Shown here piece by piece: positions 44,609 through 56,600 of a DNA stretch of 64,000 bases. The position numbers and the translations under genes were made by a program. This DNA comes from Bolinopsis microptera (taxonomy: Eukaryota > Ctenophora > Tentaculata > Lobata > Bolinopsidae), in contig NC_087083.1 in the NCBI RefSeq assembly GCF_026151205.1, positions 14,872,280-14,936,279 on the forward strand, in the 5' to 3' direction. How positions within the stretch are numbered: position 1 is the stretch's first letter; each line of letters starts with the position of its first letter. Below the pieces are notes generated by a model that did no database searches, was not told the origin of the DNA, and saw only the letters and a list, made by a program, of their open reading frames with translations.

Positions 44609-45077
44609 TAATTGTAGGTTTAAAACCTACTAAGACGCGCCGAGTTGGACTCGTCGACGGTCTTTAATATTTGAAACAAATATTATATTTCACGAGTCGT
44701 CTAGTATCACCCGGTAATGGGTAAAACATTATAAAGTCCCAGCAAACCCTACCGGCTGGGGTCTATCTCCAAAAGTAAAATATCTATAGAACCTAGCCTT
44801 CCGGTTTTCAACAAGATTTCCATCTCGTAAATTTAAAGTTAGCTCCCCAGGAGCAAAATTTGGGACAAATTAGATTTCGAATTAAACCAAGAAGTTTGAT
44901 TTTGGGCTAAATAAAAGATCGATCGCAGCTTTTTAACTTTGCAAAGTAATGTGGTTGTCATGGGCTCTTACTAATTCTTGTAGGTTTACAACCTACCAGG
45001 ACGCGCGCCAAGTTGGACTTCGACGGTTCCAATATATGGAACAAATATTTTACGAGTATCACCCGTTAAACTAATTC
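44609..45077 (+). repeat. Direct repeat pair of about 105 bp
   Basis: 44609-44717 and 44976-45077 share TTGTAGGTTT, AACCTAC, GACGCGC, GTTGGACT, GGAACAAATATT-like and AGTATCACCCG blocks in order. Each contains a GTAGGTTT/AACCTAC self-complementary core. Confidence 0.65.
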
Positions 45078-45385
45078 GCTCGCCCAAACCATGCCAACAG
45101 TGACAACTTTCGCGCGTCTCCTAAATGCGCGTTAGTGGTTAGTTATCTTTACTGGGCCGCGCTCAGCCTGTCATTCCGCCGAATCTCTATTGTTTATGAA
45201 AATAATAGCCTGAGGTCCCCAGGTAATAGTTATCTATGATAATTTTGGCCCCGGCGAACCACATGGTGTGGCCTTGAAAGTTCACTCAAAACGATCCGCG
45301 CCCGCGGACAAGTCAACATTTGTGGTTTTCAGAGACCAGATATTAAGCCATCTTGGATCATAAAAAAGGGCGAGCGATTTATCTT
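45069..45385. mobile_element. TIR element related to 1271-1617
   Basis: Starts AATTCGCTCGCCCAAA and ends GGGCGAGCGATTTA, the same terminal sequences as the element at 1271-1617. The interior contains copy 3 of the GGCGGCGCTCAGC family. Confidence 0.5.
45142..45236 (+). repeat. Dispersed GGCGGCGCTCAGC repeat, copy 3
   Basis: Blocks CTGGGCCGCGCTCAGCC, TGTCATTCCGCCGAATC, ATTGTTTATGAA and CCTGAGGTCCCCAGGTAA in the same order as 3136 and 3421. Confidence 0.7.
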
Positions 45386-45954
45386 GGATCATAAAAAAGG
45401 CCACTTGATAAGTCTATATAGATATCAAAACTCTTTTTATCAGCAGTCAGAGTGGTTCGTTCTCATTTTAGGGTAAGCGATTTAGTGTGTAGTGAGCGCG
45501 CAACCGAGTACAGAATTAAATTCGCCATGAGACAAAAGCGAAATAAGACGATCGATTTTGGATAGTCTAATTTATGGAGATTTGAATGTTTCATATAATA
45601 ATACAGCAATTCAGCATTGAAATAGGGCAACTTCAAAAACCCCCTTTGAGCCCAATCATCTCAAATTAAAAATGGAGTGAAATTAAAAATAACAAATCGT
45701 AAAAATAGCAAAAAAAAACACTACACATGCAACCAAATTGAAATCAAATTTAGAGTCGTATATTTACTGCCCAGTTTTACTAAATATACTAAGCAGCTTC
45801 AAGCGTACATCTACCTTCTAAGTCTGGTGAAACGAAAGTGAAGCTAAAAATAAAATAATATTAGAACTTTATCAGTGAGCACTTCTGATATTTAACATGC
45901 TATGAAATGTAAACATCGCGTGAAGTGTGTATCGTATGTAGAAGGAAACTCTTG

Positions 45955-47585
45955 TCAATCATTCCAATCAATATGAATAGGTACGTCATCATTTTCATCA
46001 CCAGTGAAGTTGTTCGGTGATTGTACCTCTACATTCTCCAGATCACATTCTAATTTTTCTGTTGCAATATCACTATTATTACCAACTCTCACAAATGCAT
46101 TGTCGTCCGAATCAGAGTCCTCGACGGACTTCGATTTCTCCTCTGACTGGGATTCCCCGGAGTCCGAGTCCCACTCCTCAGTACTGCTGTCTTCTGTTCC
46201 TCTCACGGAGTCAGCTAGTGCTGCTAACACAGCTCGCTCTTCCGAATTGGACTCTTTTCTTCCTCTTTCTATGGTTATCGACTTTAATTCATTCTCTTCT
46301 GTTTCTATAATTACCGATTCCAACTCATTCTCTTCCGTTGCTTTAGAAATTGATTCTGACTCATTTTGTTCCGTTGTTATGGCTGCCGATTCCAACTCAT
46401 TTTCTTTTGCTGCCTTGCCAACCGATTCCAACTCGTTTCCTTCTGTTGTCATGGTAGCCGATTTCAATTCATTGTCTTCTGCTGCCTTAGTAACCGATTC
46501 CAACTCATTTTCAACCGTTGCCATGGTAGCAGATTCCAACTTATTTTCTTCTGCTGCCTTGGCAACCGATTCCAACTCGTTTTCTTCAGTTGTCATGGTA
46601 GCCGATTCCAACTCATTTTCTTCGGCTGCCTTGACAACCGATTCCAACTCGTTTTCTTCAGTTGTCATGGTAGCCGATTCCAACTCATTTTCTGCTGCTG
46701 CCTTGGCAACCGATTCCAACTCGTTTTCTTCCTTTGCCATGGTAGCAGATTCCAACTCATTTTCTTCTGCTGCCTTGGTAACCGACTCCAACTCATTTTC
46801 CTTCGGTTGATCGTTCTGCTGCGAGTCATATTCCATCTCTTCCGGTTCTTTTACATCATCATCATGATCTTGTTGTTGTTGATCTAACGGTAATGTTTCT
46901 ACATTTGATTCTCCATTCTCCTGTGTCTCCTCATAACTCTCAACATCCTCCTCCTTCTCTGCCACATCCTTCACTTCCTCCTCCTTTTCAAGCTCCTCAT
47001 CCACCGTTTCCTTCTCTTCTGCATTCTCCTGATCATCCTTATTGACAATCACACCACCATGATCATTCTCCCCATCATTCTGATCCTCTAATGTTTCATG
47101 ACTCTCATACCCCATATCTTCTTCATCAGAATTAACCACTCCGACCTGACCAGCTTGAGTAACCTCAACATCCCGCCCGGTTAGAGACTCCAACACTACA
47201 GTATTTACCCCATAATCAGGAATCTCATCACACAGCCCACCCTCATCAACAACCACCTCATCCTCCTCGATAACATCCATACTACCACCCCCAACATCAT
47301 CCTCCCCTCCTTGCAGCCCCGCAAGAATACTGTTAGTGTTCCCACTATCCACATTTGACATTCTCCGTGCCTTATTACCGACAGCTGCCACAGATACACG
47401 TTTCTCTGCGCGGCATTCTGTTACCCGCCCCTCCTCACTCTTGCTCCCGCATTTACAGATATTGTGACGACTTTTCCAAAGATACCACAGACTTACAGAC
47501 AGCACGATTGCTGCTCCTACGGAGAGGGCGATAACTGACACGAGCCATGCGGGGGCTTCACCTGACTCCAGACAGGACGACGCAC
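45955..47585 (-). CDS. Membrane protein tail with 12-residue acidic repeats (tail B)
   Basis: An acceptor CCAATCAG at 47586 gives a phase-1 entry to an open frame of about 540 residues. It begins with a short Cys-containing stretch, one transmembrane helix (APAWLVSVIALSVGAAIVLS), and a basic stop-transfer (KSRHNICKC). A long Glu-rich cytoplasmic region follows, with about 18 repeats of a 12-residue unit (ENELESATMTTE / ENELESVAKAAE). The phase-1 entry fits the BACE-like exons upstream, so it may be an alternative 3' exon of that gene; it could equally be the last exon of another gene. A standalone start (GTG at 47607) is unlikely. Function unknown. Confidence 0.6.
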
Positions 47586-47617
47586 CTGATTGGTTAGTTT
47601 GTGTCACGAGTCTACTT

Positions 47618-47960
47618 CATAAAGCTCTCTGATTGGTTGGTATGACCTAAAAGGACAGCCGGTTGACATCTTTAGCCGTTGAGCCAGCAGGCAGCGTTTT
47701 GAGTGGCAGAGTTAGTGGTGGTGGTGGTGACTAGGTGGGGAAGTAAGGAGTGTGTTTGTGGGGTGTTTGATTATTTTATGTCAAAATAGAAAAATAAAAT
47801 GTTCTGTGGTCTCTGTTATTTGATTTAAGAGAAACGAAATACAGTTCAAAGTGCACCATTAGTGATTGGTCAGCTTTCAATCATGGGACTGAAATACAGT
47901 TCTCTGATTGGTCGGATTTTAACCACGTGACTAGAAAACACTCTCTGATTGGTTCACTGA
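47618..47960. repeat. Degenerate CCAAT/E-box units
   Basis: Scattered CTCTGATTGGTT and CACGTGACTAGAAAACA copies diverged from the 41-bp array at 48760-49045. Tail A's stop codon (47954-47956) abuts one of them, and a similar ATTGGTT lies at the tail B acceptor. Confidence 0.6.
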
Positions 47961-48402
47961 GTAATATCAGTCCTGATCTCATCCAGTTCCATCTGCAGAC
48001 TACTCTCATCCTCATCCTCACTGTTCAACATGTAAGTGTAGTTCTGAGTGCGCTTAAAACGCAGACACAGCGCCGCAAGCTGCGCTTTTAGCGCTTCGTT
48101 GTGCCACCAACACGCAATACAGCACAGCGTGGTCAGGATTAGCGTCAGCGTTACTGTGAGCGCGACTGTTGGTAAAGCAGAGTGTGGTGGGACCAGGCAA
48201 CCTGGGGGGTTGTCCGGGTAATTTGCTGGTTGTCGTGGTGATTTTGGAGTTATCATGGTAATTGTAAGATCATCAAGGTAATATTTGGTGGAGTTTGTGT
48301 GGTAATTATAATAACCATCAGTTTTCCTAATTTGGGAAGATGTATTTTCATGGACTGCTCTGTTTAGCATTTTGGCTCTTTGATACATATCATGTAAAGG
48401 AG
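47954..48402 (-). CDS. BACE-like: BACE-like terminal exon (tail A)
   Basis: Phase 1 entry at GGGTAG (first residues APLHDMYQRAKMLNR) fits the preceding exon. It encodes a juxtamembrane region with NNT/NYT-like sites, the TM helix, then LRFKRTQNYTYMLN and ends DEIRTDITQ at TGA. The acceptor is weak in pyrimidines; an alternative CAG 29 bases upstream has the wrong phase. Confidence 0.78.
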
Positions 48403-50145
48403 CTACCCAGGCCCGATAAACACAACTGCAACATAACACGATACAAGCGAAGTGTAGCAGCTATCTTTTGAGTGTACTCTAAATCTAGCTAGTATCAAAA
48501 TGTGTACTAGCTATAATAAAACTGCATTTAAGCTGGCATTTTGAAATTTTAAAATCGAAACTTTTTATTGAAATTACCTTCGTCGGTTCTCAAATTAGGA
48601 CCTGACATGGTCTTTTCGAACACTGGATCCGAAACTGAAAAAGATGAGGACATATAATAAAGAATTCCTCACAGCTTTTCGAAACAATTTAATTTAACTC
48701 CTTCAACATTCATTTTTAAATTACGAGGTTGCTACTATTGCAGCTCTCTTATTGGTTAGCTAGTATCACGTGACTAGAATACAGCTCTCTTATTGGTTAG
48801 CTAGTATCACATGACTAGAATACAGCTCTCTTATTGGTTAGCTAGTATCACGTGACTAGAATACAGCTCTCTTATTGGTTAGCTAGTATCACGTGACTAG
48901 AATACAGCTCTCTTATTGGTTAGCTAGTATCACGTGACTAGAATACAGCTCTCTTATTGGTTAGCTAGTATCACGTGACTAGAATACAGCTCTATTATTG
49001 GTTAGCAAGTATCACGTGACTAGAATACAGCTCTCTTATTGGTTAAACTCACCCTGACAACTGGTAGCTATCTTGAACCCTACTCTTCCGGTAATTCTGT
49101 CGTGCAGAACAGTAAGTCGTTCTAGAAAAGCTGCACCCAGTATCGTACCAGCTTCACTCTTCTGCACTCCAAACCTGCACAGGAATAAGTGGGAGTTGTG
49201 AATTTTTTAGATCGTAAGACTACTTTCGGGCATTTTCTGTATTCATTTTCAAAGATATTGTTTCCTGTATTACTTTGTAGAAAATGTTAAGTTTTGAGAT
49301 AGGTTTTGATATTATAGCCCCAGAGCGGATTTGAACTTTCTGCCCTGGAGCAAAATGAGCAGAACGTTCAATGTATGTATGGAGAGAACTTATACTTTTA
49401 AACTTTGATATTTCTCAGAGATATAAAAAATATCTCAGTAGTATACAAATACTGATCTTCTTACATATAGCACTTAGTTTTATCACTCATCTGCCCCTGT
49501 TTGTTGATACTGTCCATAGTTTGTCTGACGTATTGCTGAAAACAAGATCAATTTAGCTCTGGTGGTTTTTACCAATTAATCAACAATATTCACAAAACAC
49601 CAGGACCCCTATCAACTTAGGGGATGAGAGCGCATACACTCGAATTTAATTAAATCTCGTAATAAATTAAGGTTGGGAGTGGTGAAAAGTGCTGAAAAGT
49701 AAACCTGTGGTGGGATATTGACCGCGAACTGATGAGTCTTATTGTAAGCTACGTTCACCACAATTTCTGGGAACCACGTGAATATTACAGACTGTAGGTC
49801 TTCTTTGCAAAGGAAATTCTCTCGTACAATGAATTTGTTAATGTCTGCGTGAGTCACTCCATTCTGATGTTGAGTAGAAATTAGAATATATTTAATACAC
49901 ATAAAGTCATGCTAATCTCGCGCTTTTTATTTGAATTACACTTTTAAAAACAAAAAGAGCATAAAAACAATCTCTCTCTATTTGAATTCTAGATATTTTT
50001 ACAAATGTTCTCCATATCCCACCTTCGAACCATTAGCTGCGATGTACGAAAATGACTCAATAGCCGCCAGGACCTTGAAGTACACAACTGTTGGCAGGAG
50101 AAGATTAGTTGTGCCACTGTCTAGTATCGCATGCGGTTTGTTTAG
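47954..50145 (-). CDS. BACE-like: BACE-like membrane aspartic protease, C-terminal half
   Basis: BACE enzymes are type I membrane proteases of the pepsin family. Exons: 50145-50023, 49863-49705, 49535-49465, 49174-49053, 48634-48578 and 48402-47954; all junctions are GT-AG and phase-compatible. The second catalytic motif (AILDSGTTNLLLP, with the DSGTTNL of BACE) is in the first exon. IPPQ then QYVRQ, KCYMFGVQKSEAGTILGAAF and RITGRVGFKIATSC follow in family order. The last exon holds a transmembrane helix (LPTVALTVTLTLILTTLCCI) and a cytoplasmic tail with an acidic cluster (NSEDEDESS). The N-terminal lobe with the first catalytic Asp is not in the window, which passes into satellite DNA upstream. 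Confidence 0.9.
48578..48634 (-). CDS. BACE-like: BACE-like exon: stalk
   Basis: 57 nt, phase 1 at both ends, encoding SDPVFEKTMSGPNLRTDE. It is hydrophilic, as expected between the protease domain and the membrane. Being symmetric, it could be skipped. Confidence 0.7.
48760..49045. repeat. 41-bp CCAAT/E-box minisatellite
   Basis: Seven copies of CTCTCTTATTGGTTAGCTAG then TATCACGTGACTAGAATACA. The array starts about 8 bases from the donor of the exon at 49053. Confidence 0.95.
49053..49174 (-). CDS. BACE-like: BACE-like exon: ILGAAFLERL
   Basis: Phase 2 in, phase 1 out. It encodes FGVQKSEAGTILGAAFLERL and TVLHDRITGRVGFKIATSC, the end of the pepsin fold (ILG-x-x-F, FDR-x-x-x-R-x-GFA). Confidence 0.94.
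49465..49535 (-). CDS. BACE-like: BACE-like exon: QYVRQ to KCY
   Basis: Phase 0 in, phase 2 out. It encodes QYVRQTMDSINKQGQMSDKT then KCY. PQQY and CY-x-F are shared with BACE. Confidence 0.9.
49705..49863 (-). CDS. BACE-like: BACE-like exon: FTWFPEIVV
   Basis: 159 nt, phase 0 at both ends. It encodes FIVRENFLCKEDLQSVIFTW, FPEIVVNVAYNKTHQFAVNI and PPQ, corresponding to the F-x-x-I-x-I ... PQQY region, with a family cysteine. Confidence 0.92.
50023..50145 (-). CDS. BACE-like: BACE-like exon: catalytic DSGTTNL
   Basis: 123 nt, phase 0 at both ends. It encodes LNKPHAILDSGTTNLLLPTV and VYFKVLAAIESF. The catalytic Asp of the second lobe is present. Confidence 0.95.
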
Positions 50146-50669
50146 CTGAAAATATTGAATGTTAATTTTATCAAATATGTGGCCGTGAGATTATATATAA
50201 AATTGTATTATTGTTATTGGATAATAATGATGATTAGACATATTTTCAATATTTATGCATTTCATATTTTTAGGGACTGTACAGTGTACAGTTATAGAGA
50301 GCTCAGAGCGAATCTATAATATCGTGCAAGCTAAACACCATTATAAATATCATCAGCTGGATATCATGCAATTCAATTCAAGCAAGCTATATAAGATCGA
50401 TCATGCATGCATGCATGCAGATCGATCGATCAGATCGAATTGCGCGCGCCAGTTTTCTTATGTGTGGCTTGCTTGCGCGTTCCAGATATGACATCAGAAG
50501 ACGTTTCCCTGAATTTTGTAGGGGATTTTGTAGGGGATTGTGCGCGTCGCACGTACGTTACAATATTTATAATAGTAGAATTTACGAAAATAAGATTTTA
50601 GAGGTCTCACTAAACTGCTCGTATTTAGACACAATAAGATATAAATATAACCGATAACTAAATAACACA
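50146..50669. other. AT-rich interval between BACE-like gene and satellite
   Basis: No further protease exon was recognised. It holds ATGCATGCATGC and GATCGATCGATC runs near 50405-50430 and two GTAGGGGATTTT motifs near 50520, which resemble satellite fragments. Confidence 0.55.
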
Positions 50670-53600
50670 TCCAACCCCACTCAGGCCGCCCATCCCAAAA
50701 CAGCTGAAGTCCCCTAAAATACAGACTGAGAATCTTTACCCCTGTAGGGGATTTAAGTTCCGTGGTATTTGGAACATGATTTGGTGATTAGATATGAAGA
50801 ACCTGACCCAAACAATCACAAAACCAAGTTTCGACCTCTTGACCCACTCAGGCCAGTCCCAGGAACAATGCACAACTATTTGTAGGGGATTTGAAAACCG
50901 TGTCAAATCCCACTCCCAGGGGCCACGCCCATCCCAAAATAGCTGAAATCCAGGTAAAATCAAGATTGAAAATCTTTACCCCTGTAGGGGATTTATGTTC
51001 CGGGGTATTTGGAACAGGTTTAGGGTTTTAAATAGTTAGTACCTGTCCCAAACCATCAGAAAAATCAAGTTTCGACCTCCCAACCTACTCAGGCCACTCC
51101 CAGGGGCCACGCCCATCCCAAAATAGCTAAAATCCAGGTAAAATCAAGATTGAAAATCTTTACCCCTGTAGGGGATTTATGTTCCGGGGTATTTGGAACA
51201 GGTTTAGGGGTTTAAATAGTTAGTGCCTGTTCCAAACCATCAGAAAAATCAAGTTTCGACCTCCCAACCTACTCAGGCCACTCCTAGGAACAATGCACAA
51301 CTATTTGTAGGGGATTTGAAAACCGTGTCAAATCCCCTACAAATCCAGACTGAGAATCTTTACCCCTGTAGGAGATTTATGTTCCGGGGTATTTGGAACA
51401 GGTTTAGGGGTTTAAATAGTTAGTACCTGTCCCAAACCATCAGAAAAATCAAGTTTCGACCTCCCAACCTACTCAGGCCGCTCCCAGGGGCCATGCCCAT
51501 CCCAAAACAACTTAAATCCAGGACAAATCAAGATTGAAAATCTTTACCCCTGTAGGGGATTTATGTTCCGGGGTATTTGGAACATGTTTTTGTGTAAAAA
51601 TGGGTAGTACCTGTCCCAAACCATCAGAAAAATTAAGTTTCGACTTCCCAACCCACTCAAACCACTCCCAGGGGCCACGCCCATCCCAAAATAGCTGAAA
51701 TCCAGGTAAAATCAAGATTGAAAATCTTTACCCCTGTAGGGGATTTATGTTCCAGGGTATTTGGAACAGGTTTAGGGGTTTAAATAGTTAGTGCCTGTTC
51801 CAAACCATCAGAAAAATCAAGTTTCGACCTCCCAACCTACTCAGGCCACTCCTAGGAACAATGCACAACTATTTGTAGGGGATTTGAAAACCGTGTCAAA
51901 TCCCCTACAAATCCAGACTGAGAATCTTTACCCCTGTAGGGGATTTATGTTCCGGGGTATTTAAAACAGGTTTAGGGGTTTAAATAGTTAGTACCTGTCT
52001 TAAACCATCAGAAAAATCAAGTTTCGACCTCCCAACCTACTCAGGCCACTCCCAGGGGCCACGCCCATCCCAAAATAGCTGAAATCCAGGTAAAATCAAG
52101 ATTGAAAATCTTTACCCCTGTAGGGGATTTATGTTCCGGGGTATTTGGAACAGGTTTAGGGGTTTAAATAGTTAGTACCTGTCCCAAACCATCAGAAAAA
52201 TCAAGTTTCGACCTCCCAACCTACTCAGGCCACTCCCAGGGGCCACGCCCATTTCAAAATAGCTGAAATCCAGGTAAAATCAAGATTGAAAATCTTTACC
52301 CCTGTAGGGGATTTATGTTCCGGGGTATTTGGAACAGGTTTAGGGGTTTAAATAGTTAGTACCTGTCCCAAACCATCAGAAAAATCAAGTTTCGACCTCC
52401 CAACCTACTCAGGCCGCTCCCAGGGGCCATGCCCATCCCAAAACAACTTAAATCCAGGACAAATCAAGATTGAAAATCTTTACCCCTGTAGGGGATTTAT
52501 GTTCCGGGGTATTTGGAACATGTTTTTGTGTAAAAATGGGTAGTACCTGTCCCAAACCATCAGAAAAATTAAGTTTCGACTTCCCAACCCACTCAAACCA
52601 CTCCCAGGGGCCACGCCCATCCCAAAATAGCTGAAATCCAGGTAAAATCAAGATTGAAAATCTTTACCCCTGTAGGGGATTTATGTTCCAGGGTATTTGG
52701 AACAGGTTTAGGGGTTTAAATAGTTAGTGCCTGTTCCAAACCATCAGAAAAATCAAGTTTCGACCTCCCAACCTACTCAGGCCACTCCTAGGAACAATGC
52801 ACAACTATTTGTAGGGGATTTGAAAACCGTGTCAAATCCCCTACAAATCCAGACTGAGAATCTTTACCCCTGTAGGGGATTTATGTTCCGGGGTATTTGG
52901 AACAGGTTTAGGGGTTTAAATAGTTAGTACCTGTCCCAAACCATCAGAAAAATCAAGTTTCGACCTCCCAACCCACTCAGGCCACTCCCAGGGGCCACGC
53001 CCATCCCAAAATAGCTGAAATCCAGGTAAAATCAAGATCGAAAATCTTTACCCCTGTAGGGGATTTATGTTCCGGGGTATTTGGAACATGTTTTTGTGTA
53101 ATTTAAATGGGTAGTACCGGTCCCAAACCATCAGGAAAATCAAGTTTCGACTTCCCAACCCACTCAAGCCACTCCCAGGGGCCACGCCAATCCCAAAATA
53201 GCTAAAATCCAGGTAAAATCAAGATTGAAAATCTTTACCCCTGTAGGGGATTTATGTTCCGGGGTATTTTGAACAAGTTTAGGTGGTTAAATAGTTAGTA
53301 CCTGTACCAAACCATCAAGTTTCGACCTCCCAACCCACTCAGGCCACTCCTAGGAAGAATGCACAACTATTTGTAGGGGATTTGAAAACCGTGTCAAATC
53401 CCCTACAAATCCAGACTGAGAATCTTTACCCCTGTAGGGGATTTATGTTCCGGGGTATTTGGAACAGGTTTAGGGGTTTAAATAGTTAGTACCTGTCCCA
53501 AACCATCAGAAAAATCAAGTTTCGTCCTCCCAACCCACTCAGGCCACTCCCAGGGGCCACGCCCATCCCAAAATAGCTGAAATCCAGGTAAAATCAAGAT

Positions 53601-56600
53601 CGAAAATCTTTACCCCTGTAGGGGATTTATGTTCCGGGGTATTTGGAACATGTTTTTGTGTAATTTAAATGGGTAGTACCTGTCCCAAACCATCAGGAAA
53701 ATCAAGTTTCGACTTCCCAACCCACTCAAGCCACTCCCAGGGGCCACGCCCATCCCAAAATAGCTAAAATCCAGGTAAAATCAAGATTGAAAATCTTTAC
53801 CCCTGTAGGGGATTTATGTTCCGGGGTATTTGGAACAGGTTTAGGGGTTTAAATAGTTAGTGCCTGTTCCAAACCATCAGAAAAATCAAGTTTCGACCTC
53901 CCAACCTACTCAGGCCACTCCTAGGAACAATGCACAACTATTTGTAGGGGATTTGAAAACCGTGTCAAATCCCCTACAAATCCAGACTGAGAATCTTTAC
54001 CCCTGTAGGGGATTTATGTTCCGGGGTATTTGGAACAGGTTTAGGGGTTTAAATAGTTAGTACCTGTCCCAAACCATCAGAAAAATCAAGTTTCGTCCTC
54101 CCAACCCACTCAGGCCACTCCCAGGGGCCACGCCCATCCCAAAATAGCTGAAATCCAGGTAAAATCAAGATCGAAAATCTTTACCCCTGTAGGGGATTTA
54201 TGTTCCGGGGTATTTGGAACATGTTTTTGTGTAATTTAAATGGGTAGTACCTGTCCCAAACCATCAGGAAAATCAAGTTTCGACTTCCCAACCCACTCAA
54301 GCCACTCCCAGGGGCCACGCCCATCCCAAAATAGCTAAAATCCAGGTAAAATCAAGATTGAAAATCTTTACCCCTGTAGGGGATTTATGTTCCGGGGTAT
54401 TTTGAACAAGTTTAGGTGGTTAAATAGTTAGTACCTGTACCAAACCATCAAGTTTCGACCTCCCAACCCACTCAGGCCACTCCTAGGAAGAATGCACAAC
54501 TATTTGTAGGGGATTTGAAAACCGTGTCAAATCCCCTACAAATCCAGACTGAGAATCTTTACCCCTGTAGGGGATTTATGTTCCGGGGTATTTGGAACAG
54601 GTTTAGGGGTTTAAATAGTTAGTACCTGTCCCAAACCATCAGAAAAATCAAGTTTCGTCCTCCCAACCCACTCAGGCCACTCCCAGGGGCCACGCCCATC
54701 CCAAAATAGCTGAAATCCAGGTAAAATCAAGATCGAAAATCTTTACCCCTGTAGGGGATTTATGTTCCGGGGTATTTGGAACATGTTTTTGTGTAATTTA
54801 AATGGGTAGTACCTGTCCCAAACCATCAGGAAAATCAAGTTTCGACTTCCCAACCCACTCAAGCCACTCCCAGGGGCCACGCCCATCCCAAAATAGCTAA
54901 AATCCAGGTAAAATCAAGATTGAAAATCTTTACCCCTGTAGGGGATTTATGTTCCGGGGTATTTGGAACAGGTTTAGGGGTTTAAATAGTTAGTGCCTGT
55001 TCCAAACCATCAGAAAAATCAAGTTTCGACCTCCCAACCTACTCAGGCCACTCCTAGGAACAATGCACAACTATTTGTAGGGGATTTGAAAACCGTGTCA
55101 AATCCCCTACAAATCCAGACTGAGAATCTTTACCCCTGTAGGGGATTTATGTTCCGGGGTATTTGGAACAGGTTTAGGGGTTTAAATAGTTAGTACCTGT
55201 CCCAAACCATCAGAAAAATCAAGTTTCGTCCTCCCAACCCACTCAGGCCACTCCCAGGGGCCACGCCCATCCCAAAATAGCTGAAATCCAGGTAAAATCA
55301 AGATCGAAAATCTTTACCCCTGTAGGGGATTTATGTTCCGGGGTATTTGGAACATGTTTTTGTGTAATTTAAATGGGTAGTACCGGTCCCAAACCATCAG
55401 GAAAATCAAGTTTCGACTTCCCAACCCACTCAAGCCACTCCCAGGGGCCACGCCCATCCCAAAATAGCTGAAATCCAGGTAAAATCAAGATTGAAAATCT
55501 TTACCCCTGTAGGGGATTTATGTTCCGGGGTATTTTGAACAAGTTTAGGTGGTTAAATAGTTAGTACCTGTACCAAACCATCAAGTTTCGACCTCCCAAC
55601 CCACTCAGGCCACTCCTAGGAAGAATGCACAACTATTTGTAGGGGATTTGAAAACCGTGTCAAATCCCCTACAAATCCAGACTGAGAATCTTTACCCCTG
55701 TAGGGGATTTATGTTCCGGGGTATTTGGAACAGGTTTAGGGGTTTAAATAGTTAGTACCTGTCCCAAACCATCAGAAAAATCAAGTTTCGTCCTCCCAAC
55801 CCTTTCAGGCCACTCCCAGGGGCCACGCCCATCCCAAAATAGCTGAAATCCAGGTAAAATCAAGATCGAAAATCTTTACCCCTGTAGGGGATTTATGTTC
55901 CGGGGTATTTGGAACATGTTTTTGTGTAATTTAAATGGGTAGTACCTGTCCCAAACCATCAGGAAAATCAAGTTTCGACTTCCCAACCCACTCAAGCCAC
56001 TCCCAGGGGCCACGCCCATCCCAAAATAGCTAAAATCCAGGTAAAATCAAGATTGAAAATCTTTACCCCTGTAGGGGATTTATGTTCCGGGGTATTTGGA
56101 ACAGGTTTAGGGGTTTAAATAGTTAGTGCCTGTTCCAAACCATCAGAAAAATCAAGTTTCGACCTCCCAACCTACTCAGGCCACTCCTAGGAACAATGCA
56201 CAACTATTTGTAGGGGATTTGAAAACCGTGTCAAATCCCCTACAAATCCAGACTGAGAATCTTTACCCCTGTAGGGGATTTATGTTCCGGGGTATTTGGA
56301 ACAGGTTTAGGGGTTTAAATAGTTAGTACCTGTCCCAAACCATCAGAAAAATCAAGTTTCGTCCTCCCAACCCACTCAGGCCACTCCCAGGGGCCACGCC
56401 CATCCCAAAATAGCTGAAATCCAGGTAAAATCAAGATCGAAAATCTTTACCCCTGTAGGGGATTTATGTTCCGGGGTATTTGGAACATGTTTTTGTGTAA
56501 TTTAAATGGGTAGTACCGGTCCCAAACCATCAGGAAAATCAAGTTTCGACTTCCCAACCCACTCAAGCCACTCGCAGGGGCCACGCCCATCCCAAAATAG

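Larger units (their letters stand above)
43836..45954. other. Gene-free interval with dispersed repeats
   Basis: No coding exons seen. It holds a 3' flank of ERO1 (an AATAAA near 44213 is a possible poly(A) signal), then dispersed repeat copies at 44410-44590, 44609-44717/44976-45077, 45069-45385 and 45142-45236, and an AT-rich stretch to 45954. Confidence 0.6.

Noticed and set aside
46004-46887. Plus-strand ORFs of 268 and 173 codons
   Set aside because: Shadows of the repetitive minus-strand coding sequence of tail B; Ser/Phe-rich mirror of the Glu-rich repeats.
45955-47607. Standalone intronless gene starting at 47607
   Set aside because: The first codon is GTG, there is no signal peptide before the membrane helix, and a phase-1 acceptor lies at 47586; read instead as a terminal exon.
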